Positions 8,501 to 18,493 are shown, counted from the first letter of the stretch. The stretch is DNA of 64,000 nt from Bacillus gaemokensis (GCF_001590835.1 NZ_LTAQ01000001.1:700622-764621), one strand, 5' to 3'. Made by a program: numbers and translations. The notes: generated by a model not told the origin, from the sequence alone.

Positions 8501-10404
8501 TATATGTTTCATATATTCTTTTTGGGCGAAGAAGAAATAAATGGCTGTTGCAACGCAATAAATACCTATGATTTTTATACATGTAACCCACACATTCATA
8601 TCCATTAAATTACTTAATACATAGAAGGCAAATATACTATGTATGATACCAACAACAAAAGGAATTAAAAATAAACTCCCCATTTGCCAACGGACAATTC
8701 GGGTTATTTCTCTTTTTTCTATTCCTATTTTCATTAAAGAGCGATATTCTTTACGATCCTGTTCAATATCTAAAAACCATTTAAAATATGTTATACCACA
8801 AGTTGCTAGGAAAAAGAGAACACTAATAAATGACCCGATAAATAATACTAATGCTCCCCTTCTCTGAATTGCGTATATACAACAATCTTATTTCTCGTCG
8901 AAGAATAATAATTTGGTGACACCTTTTTTATCACTTCTAGTCCCATTTTTTCTGCTCCTGCCAATCCGGAATCTTATAACCGTAATATACATACTTTTCA
9001 TGATCAGGAATAGCAGACTTTCATTGTTTAAACTGTTCATCACGTACGACTAATAAATAGTCATGATGCCCATCTGCATCACTATTAAACACATTTTTCA
9101 CTTTCGATTCACGTAATTTAATCTGATATGGCACTCCTTGAACTTGAAATTCAAATATTTCCTTGTCATACACATTTAAGTCATCAAAAAGCCTTGGATT
9201 TATAAATGTTCCATAGCCTTCTTTATTACTCAAAATACTTTTTCCTTGCTTCTTTGCTTCCTTGTTATAATCTTCCTGTGACATAACCGTGACTGGAAAT
9301 AAGCGTCCATCATTTGTTGTAAAAAATTCCCCTGGCAATCCAATAAACTATACTTTTTCTACCGTTTCATAACCATATTTTTTAAACAACGCTGAGAGCT
9401 CCTCAGAAGAAATTACTTCATGAGACCCTATCCCTTTTTCTGTATAGGAAAATTCATGAGGAAACGCAAACATCGTGCTTTTTGGAAGATCGGAAGAGTA
9501 TGCATATACCGTTCCAGTTGCTGTAATAACTGTTGCTATCAAAATAGAACTAGAAAATAAAAACTTGGCATGATCTTTCAATTTATGTTCAAGGCTACGA
9601 AGTACAAATAGATTTGGATATTTATAATTACATTTTTTCGTTTTTGTATCCCTTTTAAAAACACAACACTTCCTTGTGTAAATAAAAAATAAGTTCCCAC
9701 AATTACAGTGATCATAAGTGGATAAAAATATAGAAATAAATTCCCAAGGGTTACTTTTATCGCCAATGTGTATCCACATAGAAGAAAAAGAATCCCTAAA
9801 CCAAATCGCCATTTCCCTATTTTAAAGACAGTATGCCCTTTTCGCTTGTCCAATAATAAATCAATAATGTTTAATTTCCAGATATTTCATAAACTAAATA
9901 GTGCTAACGAGAAAAAACACATGAATAGACAACAGCTGTAATCAAAATTGGTTTTGTTTGAAAGATAAAACCAATCGCATTCTCTAAATTTAATAATACA
10001 CTCAATACCATTAGAAATAAGTGTGAAAATAACATTCCAATTCCAATCTTAATACACGTTGATAAAAAATCAACTATAGTCTGTTCAAGTAATAACAACA
10101 TTGAAATTCTAGTATTTGTAGCCCCCATTAATTTAAGTAGTCCTAATTCTTTCTTTCTCGCGTCGCGAAAAATAGAATTAGAACTTAGCATAAAGAGTGC
10201 GGAAAACATAACAATAAGATAACTACAACCTCGTAAGCCTAATCGAATTCCAGTATGTACATTGCTATATACAACTTCTGGATGATAAACAAAAGATGTA
10301 TACATATAAAAAACGGCTACAGAAAATGAGCTACTTAATAAAAATGCTTTATAGCTCCGCCAGTTTCCTCTTACATTTTGAATAGCTAGCTGATACAAAT
10401 TCAA
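8498..10404 (-). pseudogene. FtsX/BceB-type ABC transporter permease, multiply frameshifted
   Basis: Pieces in different frames follow in the right order for one permease of about 635 residues. From the TTG start at 10404 there is an N-terminal block (LYQLAIQNVRGNWRSYKAF, then DARKKELGLLKLMGAT), ending in a stop near 9904. Next come a linker with helices at 9578-9853, an extracytoplasmic part at 9348-9600 and 9021-9338, a scrambled stretch at 8735-9020 (YYGYKIPDW and FIGSFISVLFF readable in different frames) and the last helices at 8498-8734. It is homologous throughout to the gene at 10454-11899. BceB-like permeases work in antimicrobial peptide sensing and detoxification with a BceA ATPase, which is not encoded here. 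At least four frame breaks make function very unlikely. Confidence 0.85.
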
Positions 10405-10429
10405 AACTCCACCCCCTGTAACCTGTTAC

Positions 10430-10469
10430 ACACGTAAAAAGCTAGAGGTTTCCCTAGCTTTTTACGTGT
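10430..10469 (-). terminator. Hairpin terminator between the two permease remnants
   Basis: A 16-bp perfect inverted repeat (10430-10445 with 10454-10469, loop AGGTTTCC) overlaps the stop of the upstream gene. The stem itself carries the A and T runs, so it is strong on both strands. Just beyond it is a second small palindrome, TGTAAC-CT-GTTACA (10417-10430). Confidence 0.65.
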
Positions 10470-11899
10470 TTTAAATATCCTCTTTGCGCAACCATAAAGT
10501 AAATTGCCGAAGCTAAAATATATGCCCCCATGACAATCGTGCCTGATTTCCATAAATCTAAATAAAGCATTTTCCCTAATGTATGAAGAGCAAATTCACT
10601 ATGCACAGTACCAACTAAGATTGGGATAAAGAAGATCACTCCCATCTGACAAATCGCAATTTTACGAATTTCTTTATCTGTCATACCAATACGTTTTAAT
10701 GATTTAAATTGAATACGATCCTGTTCTTTATCGTTAAACCATTTAAAGTATGTCATATTGCAAGCAAAGAAGAAAAACAGTACCGCTACAAAGAAACCGA
10801 TGAACACTGTAATTGCACCTTGTTCCCTTATCGCTTTATAAGTAAGGACAGAATTTTTAAATTCCCCTTGTTTGTCTTGAGGAATTTCTTTTTTCAAGTC
10901 TACTACAAGATTCTCTGTTCCTTTCCAGTCTTCAATATAATATCCGTAATATTTCGTCTTTTCATTGTCTGATACAGTCTCTGCATATTTCGCAAAATCT
11001 TGATCATTTACGATAAGATATCCTTCATCATTAAAAACAGAATATGAAGTCGGTTCGTTTAACTTAATAGACTGTTTTTGCCCATTCAACGTAAACTCAT
11101 ATGGCTTCGTACGATCTAACTTCATAAAATCATTCATCATGTTAATTAAAACCATCGTTGCGCTTCCTGGTTCATTGTGCACCTCAGATTTTTTCTGCTT
11201 GCGTACTTCTGCATTGTATTCTTTTTCTGAAACAATACCTAAAGGTACCTCATGCTCACCATTCAACCACTCTTGTTTTTGTGTGGCTGGAAGTGTTACA
11301 TATGTTACCTTTCGTGCATCTTCAAATCCATGATTTTTCAATGCTATTTGTATTTTATCTTCGCTAATTACTTCATGTGTATTAAGGCCTTTTTCCACAT
11401 ATGAAATAGCGTGTGGAGTAAGAGTTACCGTTTTATAGCTCATATTTTCAAAGAATACATATAGCGTACCAATAGCTGAAGAAACAATCGCTGTAATAAT
11501 CGATATAACAAAGAGAAAACGAGCATTATCTTTCATTTTATAAATAAGATTACTAAGAACGAACATATTTGGATATGTATAAAATGATGTTTTTCTTTTT
11601 TGCAATGCTTTTAATACGACAGTGCTACCTTGTGTAAATAGTAAGTATGTCCCCCCAATTGTTAATCCCACGATCGGTAAGAAATACATAACAAAATTCA
11701 TAAGTGTAACCTGAAAACAAAGAACATACGCCACAATGATGCATAATACTCCTGCGACACATAACCATGTAAATGCAAAAGGCTCTACTTTTTGCTTTCT
11801 CGCCTCTCTTAATAAATCAATAATTTGTAAACGAATACATATCCATTTTGATTTTCCAACATATAGGTCACGGCTATGAAAATAAAAAGGAATCTCCAC
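10454..11899 (-). pseudogene. FtsX-type ABC permease lacking its N-terminal third
   Basis: One open frame of 481 codons from a GTG at 11899. It aligns with the C-terminal two thirds of BceB-like permeases: linker QIIDLLREARKQKVEP, a helix pair, the large extracytoplasmic domain (about residues 150-360) and the final three helices ending LKHVKS. The first 150-180 residues, with the four N-terminal helices and the NVRGNWRSY-type start seen in its neighbour, are absent. The first 20 residues (MEIPFYFHSRD...) are not family-like. An ATG with better ribosome-site spacing 5 nt upstream opens only a 9-codon frame. No ATPase gene adjoins. Probably a 5'-truncated remnant, though a shortened membrane protein could still be made. 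Confidence 0.65.
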
Positions 11900-11933
11900 T
11901 CATTTTCTCCTTTTGTTTTCACGTGGCATGGGG

Positions 11934-11969
11934 CTAAAAAAGGAACTGACCGCTTCTATGCTCGGTCGG
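11934..11969 (-). terminator. Terminator-like hairpin in the leader of the truncated permease
   Basis: The minus strand reads CCGACCG, a 10-nt loop, CGGTCAG, then TTCC and seven T. It lies 35 nt upstream of the permease start and downstream of the obg terminator, so it is either an attenuator or debris of the lost 5' end. I do not recognise a known riboswitch in the 11900-12060 leader. Confidence 0.5.
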
Positions 11970-12052
11970 ATGCTCTCTCTCACCTAAAGATTAGGTTTTA
12001 TGTCGGTTTTTCAATCTGTATTTCTGTAGTTCTATTTCCACTCCTTCCTCCA

Positions 12053-12085
12053 TTATAAAAAAGACTGCCGTATTTTGGCAGTCTT
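12053..12085 (-). terminator. Terminator of the spo0B-obg operon
   Basis: Perfect 9-bp stem AAGACTGCC / GGCAGTCTT, 7-nt loop, followed on the minus strand by TTTTTTAT. It overlaps the obg stop codon. Confidence 0.85.
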
Positions 12086-13370
12086 AATCGATAAATTCGA
12101 ATTGATATTCAAGAATTTTTACAATGTCACCATCTTCTGCACCACGTGCACGAAGGGCTTCATCAATACCCATTCCACGCATTTGACGAGCAAAACGACG
12201 TACAGATTCATCACGTGAGAAGTCTGTCATCTTGAATGTTTTCTCAATATCATAACCAGAGATAACAAACGTGCCATCGCTTTCGCGTGTAATTTCAAAT
12301 TTAGATCCTTCAGACTCAAATTTGTACATTACACTTGCTTCAGATTCATCTATAACATCATGTACTGGGAATTCTGGTGTTGTTTCTACTAAATTCGCTA
12401 CTTCAAATAGTAAATCACGAACACCTTGTTTTGTTACTGCAGAAATTGGGAAGATTTGTACTTCGTCGCCCACTTTCTCTTTAAATGCTTGTAAGTTTTC
12501 TTCTGCATCTGGCATATCCATTTTGTTCGCAACAACAACTTGTGGACGCTCTGTTAAACGCAGATTATATTCTTTTAGTTCAGAATTGATCGTTACATAA
12601 TCCTCATAAGGATCACGGCCTTCTAAACTAGACATATCAATTACATGCACGATAACACGTGTACGTTCAATATGACGTAAGAATTGGTGTCCAAGTCCAA
12701 CACCAGCATGTGCTCCTTCAATTAGTCCAGGAAGGTCAGCCATAACGAAACTACGGTTATCACCTGTTTCAACAACACCAAGGTTTGGAACGATTGTTGT
12801 AAAGTGATATTCAGCAATTTTCGGACGTGCTGATGATACAACAGATAATAATGTTGATTTACCCACGCTTGGGAATCCAACAAGTCCAACATCAGCTAAT
12901 ACTTTTAATTCTAAGATTACATCACGTTCTTGACCTGGCTCCCCGTTCTCAGCGATTTCCGGCGCTGGGTTCGTTGGCGTTGCAAAACGTGAGTTACCAC
13001 GACCACCACGGCCACCCCTTGCGATAACTGCTGATTGCTCATGCGTTACTAAATCCGCAAGAATTTGGCCAGTTGCTTCATCTTTTACAACTGTTCCCGG
13101 TGGAACCTTTACAATTAAATCCTCAGATTTACGGCCATGTTGACCTTTGCTCATTCCGTGTTGACCACGATCAGCTTTGAAATGACGTTGATAGCGGAAA
13201 TCCATTAATGTACGTAAGCCTTCGTCTACAACGAAAACAACATCTGCACCTTTTCCTCCATCGCCACCTGCTGGGCCACCTTTTGGAACATACTTCTCAC
13301 GACGGTACGCAACCATTCCGTTTCCACCGTCGCCGCCTTTTACATATATCTTGACCTGATCTACAAACAT
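12084..13370 (-). CDS. obg: Essential GTPase Obg
   Basis: Obg is an essential GTPase tied to 50S ribosome assembly, the stress response and sporulation onset. All three parts are present in 428 residues: the glycine-rich OBG fold at 1-158 ([24 protein letters not shown]), the G domain with GFPSVGKST near 165-173, DLPGLIEGA and NKMD motifs, and the OCT domain at about 345-428. Its ATG overlaps the spo0B stop by one base (TAATG), so the phosphorelay protein and the GTPase are coupled, as in B. subtilis. Also called obgE or cgtA. Confidence 0.97.
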   Translation of the reverse strand: MFVDQVKIYVKGGDGGNGMVAYRREKYVPKGGPAGGDGGKGADVVFVVDEGLRTLMDFRYQRHFKADRGQHGMSKGQHGRKSEDLIVKVPPGTVVKDEATGQILADLVTHEQSAVIARGGRGGRGNSRFATPTNPAPEIAENGEPGQERDVILELKVLADVGLVGFPSVGKSTLLSVVSSARPKIAEYHFTTIVPNLGVVETGDNRSFVMADLPGLIEGAHAGVGLGHQFLRHIERTRVIVHVIDMSSLEGRDPYEDYVTINSELKEYNLRLTERPQVVVANKMDMPDAEENLQAFKEKVGDEVQIFPISAVTKQGVRDLLFEVANLVETTPEFPVHDVIDESEASVMYKFESEGSKFEITRESDGTFVISGYDIEKTFKMTDFSRDESVRRFARQMRGMGIDEALRARGAEDGDIVKILEYQFEFID

Positions 13371-13918
13371 TATTTCACCACACTTTTTTCGATTGGTTGT
13401 AATATAACCGAGACCTCTTCATCTCGTACTGTATAAGAAATGGAATACCATTTATTACTTTGGTTTGTAAGCCACGTTTGTAGTTCTTCTACATCCGTTA
13501 GCTTGCCACGAAAATCAAAAAAGAAACGAGCATTCTCCGCGTCACATTCGATTGTGATACAAACATAATTTTCAACATAAACGTCTAAACTATGCTGAAG
13601 TATTGAGAAAAATTGATTCGTCCATGTACAAACTGTCTCATCGAAACGAGAAAAGTTATGTATTTTCCCTAACACTTCGTACTCCAATAAGCACGGCTGC
13701 TGTTTCCAATTATATGTTAAAATCCATTCTGAAAACAAAGGCATCGATAGCCCCATCAGATTGGATTCTTGTCTCGCTTCTTGGACAAAACGATCGATGA
13801 GCCCATGAATCTCTTCCACTCTTCCGAGCGAAAGATTTCCTTTAATCATTTGCATACGATTGAGCCAGTCATGCCTCGAATGACGCATCGCATCCATAAT
13901 TGTCCATTTTTTGTCCAT
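13370..13918 (-). CDS. spo0B: Sporulation initiation phosphotransferase Spo0B
   Basis: Spo0B passes phosphate from Spo0F to Spo0A in the sporulation phosphorelay. The 182-residue protein has the helical-hairpin phosphotransfer motif [19 protein letters not shown]; by alignment with the B. subtilis SRHDW segment His16 is the phosphorylated residue. The C-terminal half ([20 protein letters not shown]) resembles a degenerate histidine-kinase ATP-binding fold, as in B. subtilis. It is coupled to obg and separated from rpmA by a strong terminator. Confidence 0.95.
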   Translation of the reverse strand: MDKKWTIMDAMRHSRHDWLNRMQMIKGNLSLGRVEEIHGLIDRFVQEARQESNLMGLSMPLFSEWILTYNWKQQPCLLEYEVLGKIHNFSRFDETVCTWTNQFFSILQHSLDVYVENYVCITIECDAENARFFFDFRGKLTDVEELQTWLTNQSNKWYSISYTVRDEEVSVILQPIEKSVVK

Positions 13919-13934
13919 CCAGATACCCCTTAAT

Positions 13935-13971
13935 ATAGAAAAACTCTAACCTGCACTCAGGTTAGAGTTTT
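13935..13971 (-). terminator. Terminator of the rplU-prp-rpmA operon
   Basis: A 14-bp perfect stem AAAACTCTAACCTG / CAGGTTAGAGTTTT with a 4-nt loop; the minus strand continues TTTTTC. It separates rpmA from spo0B. Confidence 0.85.
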
Positions 13972-13982
13972 CCGTGAGTTTC

Positions 13983-14273
13983 TTATGCTTCTTGAGCAAC
14001 AGGATATACGCTCACTTGTTTGCGGTCACGGCCAAGACGCTCGAAGCGTACTACGCCGTCAACTTTCGCGTATAAAGTGTCATCGCCACCACGACCAACG
14101 TTAACACCTGGATAAATTTTTGTACCGCGTTGACGGTAAAGAATTGAACCACCTGAAACCGTTTGACCATCTGCGCGTTTAGCACCAAGACGTTTTGACT
14201 GAGAGTCACGACCGTTCTTTGTACTACCTACACCTTTCTTAGATGCGAAAAACTGAAGATCTAATCTTAACAT
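13983..14273 (-). CDS. rpmA: 50S ribosomal protein L27 (with cleavable N-terminus)
   Basis: L27, 96 residues, reaches the peptidyl transferase centre. The precursor starts [20 protein letters not shown]; in Firmicutes the first nine residues are removed by the protease Prp after QFFA, leaving SKKG as the mature end. The cleavage motif is intact here and the prp gene lies immediately upstream, 3 nt away. The rest ([16 protein letters not shown], then [15 protein letters not shown]) is the standard L27 core. Confidence 0.98.
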   Translation of the reverse strand: MLRLDLQFFASKKGVGSTKNGRDSQSKRLGAKRADGQTVSGGSILYRQRGTKIYPGVNVGRGGDDTLYAKVDGVVRFERLGRDRKQVSVYPVAQEA

Positions 14274-14276
14274 ACG

Positions 14277-14621
14277 TTACACCTCCTGCATTTTTTCTAT
14301 TAAACGGATATACTTTCCGTAATCAAGTTCAATCGTCTTTAGCGAAACAACCAATCCTTCTAAAAGTGTTTGTGCTTTTTCTGCTGTATGAGCGTCTAAA
14401 TCATTAGGCAATTCATACGTTAAGAATCCGCCATCACTTCCGAGTTCAATAGTTGCTTGCACATTACAAAGTACTTCCACTGCATTTATAGATCCAAACA
14501 CAACCGCAGTTGTTCCAGCACAGACAAGATCTTGTCCATGTGGCGCATAATCGGCATGTCCAGTCATTTTAAATGATTGGATACTTCCTAATTTCGTGCG
14601 ACTTATCGTAATTTTAATCAT
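14277..14621 (-). CDS. prp: L27-processing cysteine protease Prp
   Basis: A 114-residue protein (YsxB family, formerly DUF464). It cuts the N-terminal extension from L27. The catalytic pair is visible as His22 (KMTGHADYA) and Cys34 (GQDLVCAGTTAV), matching the active site defined for Staphylococcus Prp. It lies between rplU and rpmA, the usual position in bacteria whose L27 has the extension. Confidence 0.95.
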   Translation of the reverse strand: MIKITISRTKLGSIQSFKMTGHADYAPHGQDLVCAGTTAVVFGSINAVEVLCNVQATIELGSDGGFLTYELPNDLDAHTAEKAQTLLEGLVVSLKTIELDYGKYIRLIEKMQEV

Positions 14622-14632
14622 CTTAACCAGAA

Positions 14633-14941
14633 TTAAGCGTTGATTGCTTCAATCACTAGCTTAGTGTAAGGTTGACGATGACCTTGTTTCTTACGATTGT
14701 TCTTTTTCGCTTTGTATTTGAAAACGATGATTTTCTTAGCGCGACCTTGTTTTTCAACTTTCGCAGTAACTGTTGCACCTTCTACAACTGGGCTACCAAC
14801 TTTCACGTTTTCGCCACCAACGAAAAGAACTTTGTCAAAAGTAACAGTTTCACCAGCTTCAGCATCTAATTTTTCAATGTAGATTTCTTGACCAGCTTCA
14901 ACTTTAATTTGTTTTCCACCTGTTTCGATAATTGCGTACAT
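14633..14941 (-). CDS. rplU: 50S ribosomal protein L21
   Basis: Full-length L21, 102 residues: [18 protein letters not shown] start, the [19 protein letters not shown] basic loop and the LVIEAI end. First gene of the L21-Prp-L27 operon. An AGGAGGTG site precedes the ATG. Expression is probably tuned by the structured leader upstream. Confidence 0.98.
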   Translation of the reverse strand: MYAIIETGGKQIKVEAGQEIYIEKLDAEAGETVTFDKVLFVGGENVKVGSPVVEGATVTAKVEKQGRAKKIIVFKYKAKKNNRKKQGHRQPYTKLVIEAINA

Positions 14942-15066
14942 ACTTGCACCTCCTCATAATTACTAAGACTCGCCAAAACGAGGTAGACATAGAATGTCTT
15001 TTGAGAACCTGTCTTGCGCGGTTGTAGCATATAGCAGTTTAGGTGCTATAAACTATAACATAAAGA
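14942..15066 (-). ncRNA. L21 leader (cis-regulatory 5' UTR of rplU)
   Basis: The leader has a well-placed promoter and contains paired elements, including AACCGCGCAAGACAGGTT and AAAGACATTCTATGTCT followed by CTCGTTTTGGCGAG. The position and composition match the L21 leader of Firmicutes, thought to mediate ribosomal-protein feedback. The assignment is from position and hairpin pattern; no covariance search was possible. Confidence 0.7.
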
Positions 15067-15067
15067 T

Positions 15068-15095
15068 GTTATCACGAAACATAGATTATTGTCAA
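15068..15095 (-). promoter_or_regulatory. Sigma-A promoter of rplU-prp-rpmA
   Basis: The minus strand shows TTGACA (15095-15090), a 16-nt spacer and TGATAAC (-10, 15073-15068). The consensus -35 fits a strong ribosomal-protein promoter. Confidence 0.75.
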
Positions 15096-15110
15096 TAAAT
15101 GTTCTGCTAA

Positions 15111-16499
15111 CTATTTTTTATGTTGCATCATTTCTTGCTTCGTTCCGAACCGAACAATCTTATATTTCTCCGCATCTTCCTCTGTGAAATAAATCTGAAG
15201 CGATATATTTTTTTGTAATTCTTTTTGTAAAAATATTTTTTGTACTTCTTTAGGCGTTGCAATTAAAACCGCTTCATCCTCTACGCTGCTATATGTAATT
15301 AATTCTCTCTCTAGCTCATATGCGATGGATTCATGAGACACTTTGTATCCTGTAGCTCTGCAAGTTGAACAATCTTCTAATAGTACATCACGTAATGAAT
15401 GCTTTTTTCGTTTACGTGTCATTTCTAAAATACCTAGTTCTGTAAATCCAAGTACCCGCGTGTAGGTAGGATCTCCTTGCAAGGCTGTTATTAATATTTC
15501 TCTTATTTTTTCTTTATCCTCATGTTTTTTCATATTAATGAAGTCAATTAATATCATACCGCCAATATCACGCAGTCTTAATTGGCGAGCAATTTCTGCG
15601 GCAGCCTCTTCATTTGTACGCAGTACTGTATCTTGTAAATTCTGTTTCCCTGTAAATTTGCCGGTATTTACATCAATTACCGTCATCGTTTCCATTTGCT
15701 CGATAATTAAATAAGAACCATTCGGAAGCCATACTATTTTTTGCAACGCTTTTTCGATTTCCCGTTCCACACCATAGTGACTGAATAGAGAAGTTTTTTC
15801 ATTGTAAAATAAAACTTTTTCTTTTCCTACTTTATCTTGCAATTCCGGTACAATGCTCCGTGTATCTACAATGATTTTTTCAATTGATTCAATCGGATTT
15901 TCTTTGAATACACGATCTAAAAAAGTTGCTGGTCGATGTAGTAGTAACGGAGCTTTTCCTTGCCTCTCTTTTCTTTTTAACTCTTCAAATAGCTCTTGAA
16001 AATCTTGCATTTCAACTTGCACTTCATCGATGGTTCCTTTTTCAGATGCTGAACGAAAAATATATCCACCAGTTCCTTCTACTTGGATTTCAAGTAATTG
16101 TTGCTTTCTCTTATAATTTTTTATTTTCCGGGAAACTGCGCGCATTTCGTCATACGGCATATAAACGACATATTTCCCGGTAAATTCTATATTAGCCGTT
16201 AGCTTGGGACCTTTTGTATCAATTGCTTCTTTCACTACTTGTACAAGCAAGGCCTGTCCTTCATGCACTCGATATGATGAAGGAACATCATCGTAAGAAA
16301 GGTACGCATGCTTTTCTAAACCGATATTGACAAAAGCCGCATTCATGCCAGCGATCGTGCGTACGACACGACCTACATAAATATGCCCCACAATTTCTTG
16401 CTCTTGATTTCTTTGCCATAAAAGTTCAACAATTTCTCGTTCTTCTTCTACAGCAACTCTTTTTTCCGAACCTGTATAGTTGATGTATAACGTCTTCAA
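15111..16499 (-). CDS. rng: Ribonuclease G (RNase E/G family)
   Basis: A 462-residue RNase E/G-type endoribonuclease. The N-terminal S1 domain is at about residues 36-105 (VGHIYVGRVVRTIAGMNAAFVNIGLEKHAYL), followed by an RNase H-like and 5' sensor region, then the catalytic DNase I-like part with the metal-binding acids in VIDVNTGKFTG and ILIDFINMKK. The zinc-link CxxC is in CSTCRATG near residue 380. The protein ends soon after, so it is RNase G-like rather than RNase E-like. B. subtilis has no such enzyme; B. cereus-group genomes carry it here between spoIVFB and rplU. It reads into the L21 promoter without an obvious terminator. Confidence 0.93.
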   Translation of the reverse strand: MKTLYINYTGSEKRVAVEEEREIVELLWQRNQEQEIVGHIYVGRVVRTIAGMNAAFVNIGLEKHAYLSYDDVPSSYRVHEGQALLVQVVKEAIDTKGPKLTANIEFTGKYVVYMPYDEMRAVSRKIKNYKRKQQLLEIQVEGTGGYIFRSASEKGTIDEVQVEMQDFQELFEELKRKERQGKAPLLLHRPATFLDRVFKENPIESIEKIIVDTRSIVPELQDKVGKEKVLFYNEKTSLFSHYGVEREIEKALQKIVWLPNGSYLIIEQMETMTVIDVNTGKFTGKQNLQDTVLRTNEEAAAEIARQLRLRDIGGMILIDFINMKKHEDKEKIREILITALQGDPTYTRVLGFTELGILEMTRKRKKHSLRDVLLEDCSTCRATGYKVSHESIAYELERELITYSSVEDEAVLIATPKEVQKIFLQKELQKNISLQIYFTEEDAEKYKIVRFGTKQEMMQHKK

Positions 16500-16568
16500 A
16501 ATACCTTCCTCGCTTTTTCTTTTTTCTTTTCCTCTTACAATAATAAAAGGTTAGTGCCCTCGTCAACA

Positions 16569-17429
16569 CTAACCGATTAACTCTTCCACAGATGAAGTTG
16601 TTCTTTTTTCGGTAAAATACGCATAAAGCAATTCATTTTCATCTAATGTATAATGCTCTTTATATTTACCATGCACGATAATAGAATGTTTATACCCTCT
16701 GCGAAACTTTGTGAAAATCACATATAATCGATCTTCTGTTTTTACTTCAATTGGAGCAATCTTTTCAATATCTCTCTTATTTCCATAATAACGTTCTAGT
16801 AAAAAGCGCATAAATGCATAACGCCTTTGCTTCCATTCTTGATACAAAGAAATAGTTAAGAAAAGAAGGAGCACCCACATCATAATATTATTACTATTCC
16901 AAAATAGTTGCCACCCCAATATCATACTAAAAAAAACACATGATATTTTCATCATTTTCTCATGCGCTTGTAAATAAGGAAATTTGTGAGATAAAATATT
17001 AAATAAAATTTTCCCACCATCCAGTGGCCAAATGGGTAATAAATTAAATCCTAAAACAATTAAGTTGTTCCATACAAAAAAATGATACAGATCATCTGGA
17101 ACCCATCCAGCCTTGTATAAAACATACGCCATTCCAATCATCCAGACATGTTGAATAGGCCCTGCCACCACAACAATTAATTCTTCTTTTAACGGTTTAT
17201 TCCCATGCTCCTCAAGCTCAGCCACACCACCAAATGGTAAAAGCTGTATTTGCTTGATCCGCCATTTATAATGTGCAGCTGCAAAAGCATGCCCAAGCTC
17301 ATGAATGAGCACGATACAAAATAAAAGAAGTAACTCTTTAAAGCGTGCCGTAAAAATCCCGATGGCTATAATTCCCCAAAACAAAGGGTGTATCGTAATT
17401 TTTGATAATACTTCGCTATATTTATTCAA
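16569..17429 (-). CDS. spoIVFB: Intramembrane metalloprotease SpoIVFB
   Basis: SpoIVFB is the site-2-type protease in the outer forespore membrane that releases sigma-K from pro-sigma-K late in sporulation. The zinc site is complete: His43, Glu44 and His47 in HELGH, and Asp137 in NLLPIWPLDGGK, matching the B. subtilis residues. Six hydrophobic segments cover residues 1-200 and a cytosolic CBS-like tail follows. It overlaps spoIVFA by 8 nt, as expected for a coupled complex. Confidence 0.96.
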   Translation of the reverse strand: MNKYSEVLSKITIHPLFWGIIAIGIFTARFKELLLLFCIVLIHELGHAFAAAHYKWRIKQIQLLPFGGVAELEEHGNKPLKEELIVVVAGPIQHVWMIGMAYVLYKAGWVPDDLYHFFVWNNLIVLGFNLLPIWPLDGGKILFNILSHKFPYLQAHEKMMKISCVFFSMILGWQLFWNSNNIMMWVLLLFLTISLYQEWKQRRYAFMRFLLERYYGNKRDIEKIAPIEVKTEDRLYVIFTKFRRGYKHSIIVHGKYKEHYTLDENELLYAYFTEKRTTSSVEELIG

Positions 17430-18165
17430 ATGAAATCACCTGAATCGGATCGATAAATTTTTCATTCTTTTTGATTGCAAAATAAAACTTACCATTCTTA
17501 TTATCTGTGTTAACACTCACAGTTCCAATCTTTTGTTTCTTCGTAACATAATCATATAATTTCACCGATGTTTCACTTAAATTTCCATACCATGATTCCG
17601 TTCCATCTGCATGTTGAATTTCTACTATATTCCCAAATTCCTCTTTCTTTCCAGCGAAAATTACGACTCCTTCATTCACTGACTCCACCGTTGCATTTGC
17701 TGCTGTTTGTACAAATACACCTTGCCCATTTTTTTGAAAGTCTTGCATAACTTTTCCAGAAGCTGGAACTGCGTAATCTTTTGATTTTGCCTCTTGTTTT
17801 TTTTCACTACCAGGAAAAAAAGCAAGAGGTTTTCCGAATTGATCTTCATACCATTTTGATACAGCAGCAAACTGAAATTCCTCCTGCATAACTTTTTTTA
17901 CAACCGTCCTTGTCCCGTCAAAAGAAGCTGGGGCATTTTTAAATAAAATAGCTACCGACAACACAAGAATCGCTGCTAGTAAAAACTTAAATAAGAATAC
18001 TTCTTTTCGAAAAAGGGGATGCACCTCTTTTTCACCATCTTCAATAAACAACGTTTCTCCGTCAAAGCCCTCTTCAGAAAAGTATTGCCCTTTTTCTAAT
18101 CTTTCTTGTTCTTCTTTTCTCTTCGCAATCCGTTTTCGAATTTCGTCTACACGTCTATTCTTCAT
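17422..18165 (-). CDS. spoIVFA: SpoIVFA, inhibitor/scaffold of SpoIVFB
   Basis: SpoIVFA holds SpoIVFB with BofA in an inactive complex until the forespore signal (SpoIVB) arrives. The 247 residues show a charged cytosolic N-terminus (MKNRRVDEIRKRIAKRKEEQERLE), one transmembrane segment at about 55-76 and a C-terminal LytM/M23-like domain at about 145-245 (GVVIFAGKKEEFGNIVEIQHADGTESWYGNLS). The usual HxH metal pair is missing, so the domain is probably non-catalytic. First gene of the spoIVF operon. Confidence 0.95.
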   Translation of the reverse strand: MKNRRVDEIRKRIAKRKEEQERLEKGQYFSEEGFDGETLFIEDGEKEVHPLFRKEVFLFKFLLAAILVLSVAILFKNAPASFDGTRTVVKKVMQEEFQFAAVSKWYEDQFGKPLAFFPGSEKKQEAKSKDYAVPASGKVMQDFQKNGQGVFVQTAANATVESVNEGVVIFAGKKEEFGNIVEIQHADGTESWYGNLSETSVKLYDYVTKKQKIGTVSVNTDNKNGKFYFAIKKNEKFIDPIQVISFE

Positions 18166-18246
18166 CCTGTCCCCTTTCTTTTGCTAATTCTCATTATTAG
18201 CAAATCCAGTGAAACTGCAAAATAGTAATAGTTATCCATTCGCCAC

Positions 18247-18410
18247 ACTTCCCCCACTTTAACGCACAGTAAGAACCCACCTCAAAATTCAGAGAAAAGC
18301 AAGGAGGATAAGGTAGGCAAGGGATCGACTTCCCATAAAAGCCCAGTTGATGAAAGCTAACCATCAGTGGTGATGAAGAATCCCCACTGACGAAAGTTTC
18401 ACTTTATATA
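18247..18410 (+). repeat. bcr1-like intergenic repeat, copy B
   Basis: Near full length. It has CACTTTAACGCACAGTAAGAACCC near the left end, a middle with AAAAGCCCAGTTGATGAAAGCTAACC, then CATCAGTGG...CCCCACTGACGAAAGTTTCACTTTATA. It fills most of the 327-nt gap between spoIVFA and minD; nothing else is seen there except the minD terminator. Confidence 0.75.
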
Positions 18411-18458
18411 GTTTGTACATATGTATGAGGCGGTCGGCAAAGATATTCATGAGAAGAA

Positions 18459-18493
18459 AAAAGAAAGCACTTCGCATATATGCGAAGTGCTTT
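18459..18493 (-). terminator. Terminator of the mre-min operon
   Basis: A 14-bp stem AAAGCACTTCGCAT / ATGCGAAGTGCTTT with a 2-nt loop, with a T-rich tail on the minus strand (CTTTTTTC). It follows minD. Confidence 0.85.

Noticed and set aside
10417-10430. BceR-type operator TGTAAC-CT-GTTACA near the permease remnants
   Set aside because: The half-sites face the wrong way and the spacer is 2 nt, so it does not match TnACA-N4-TGTAA.
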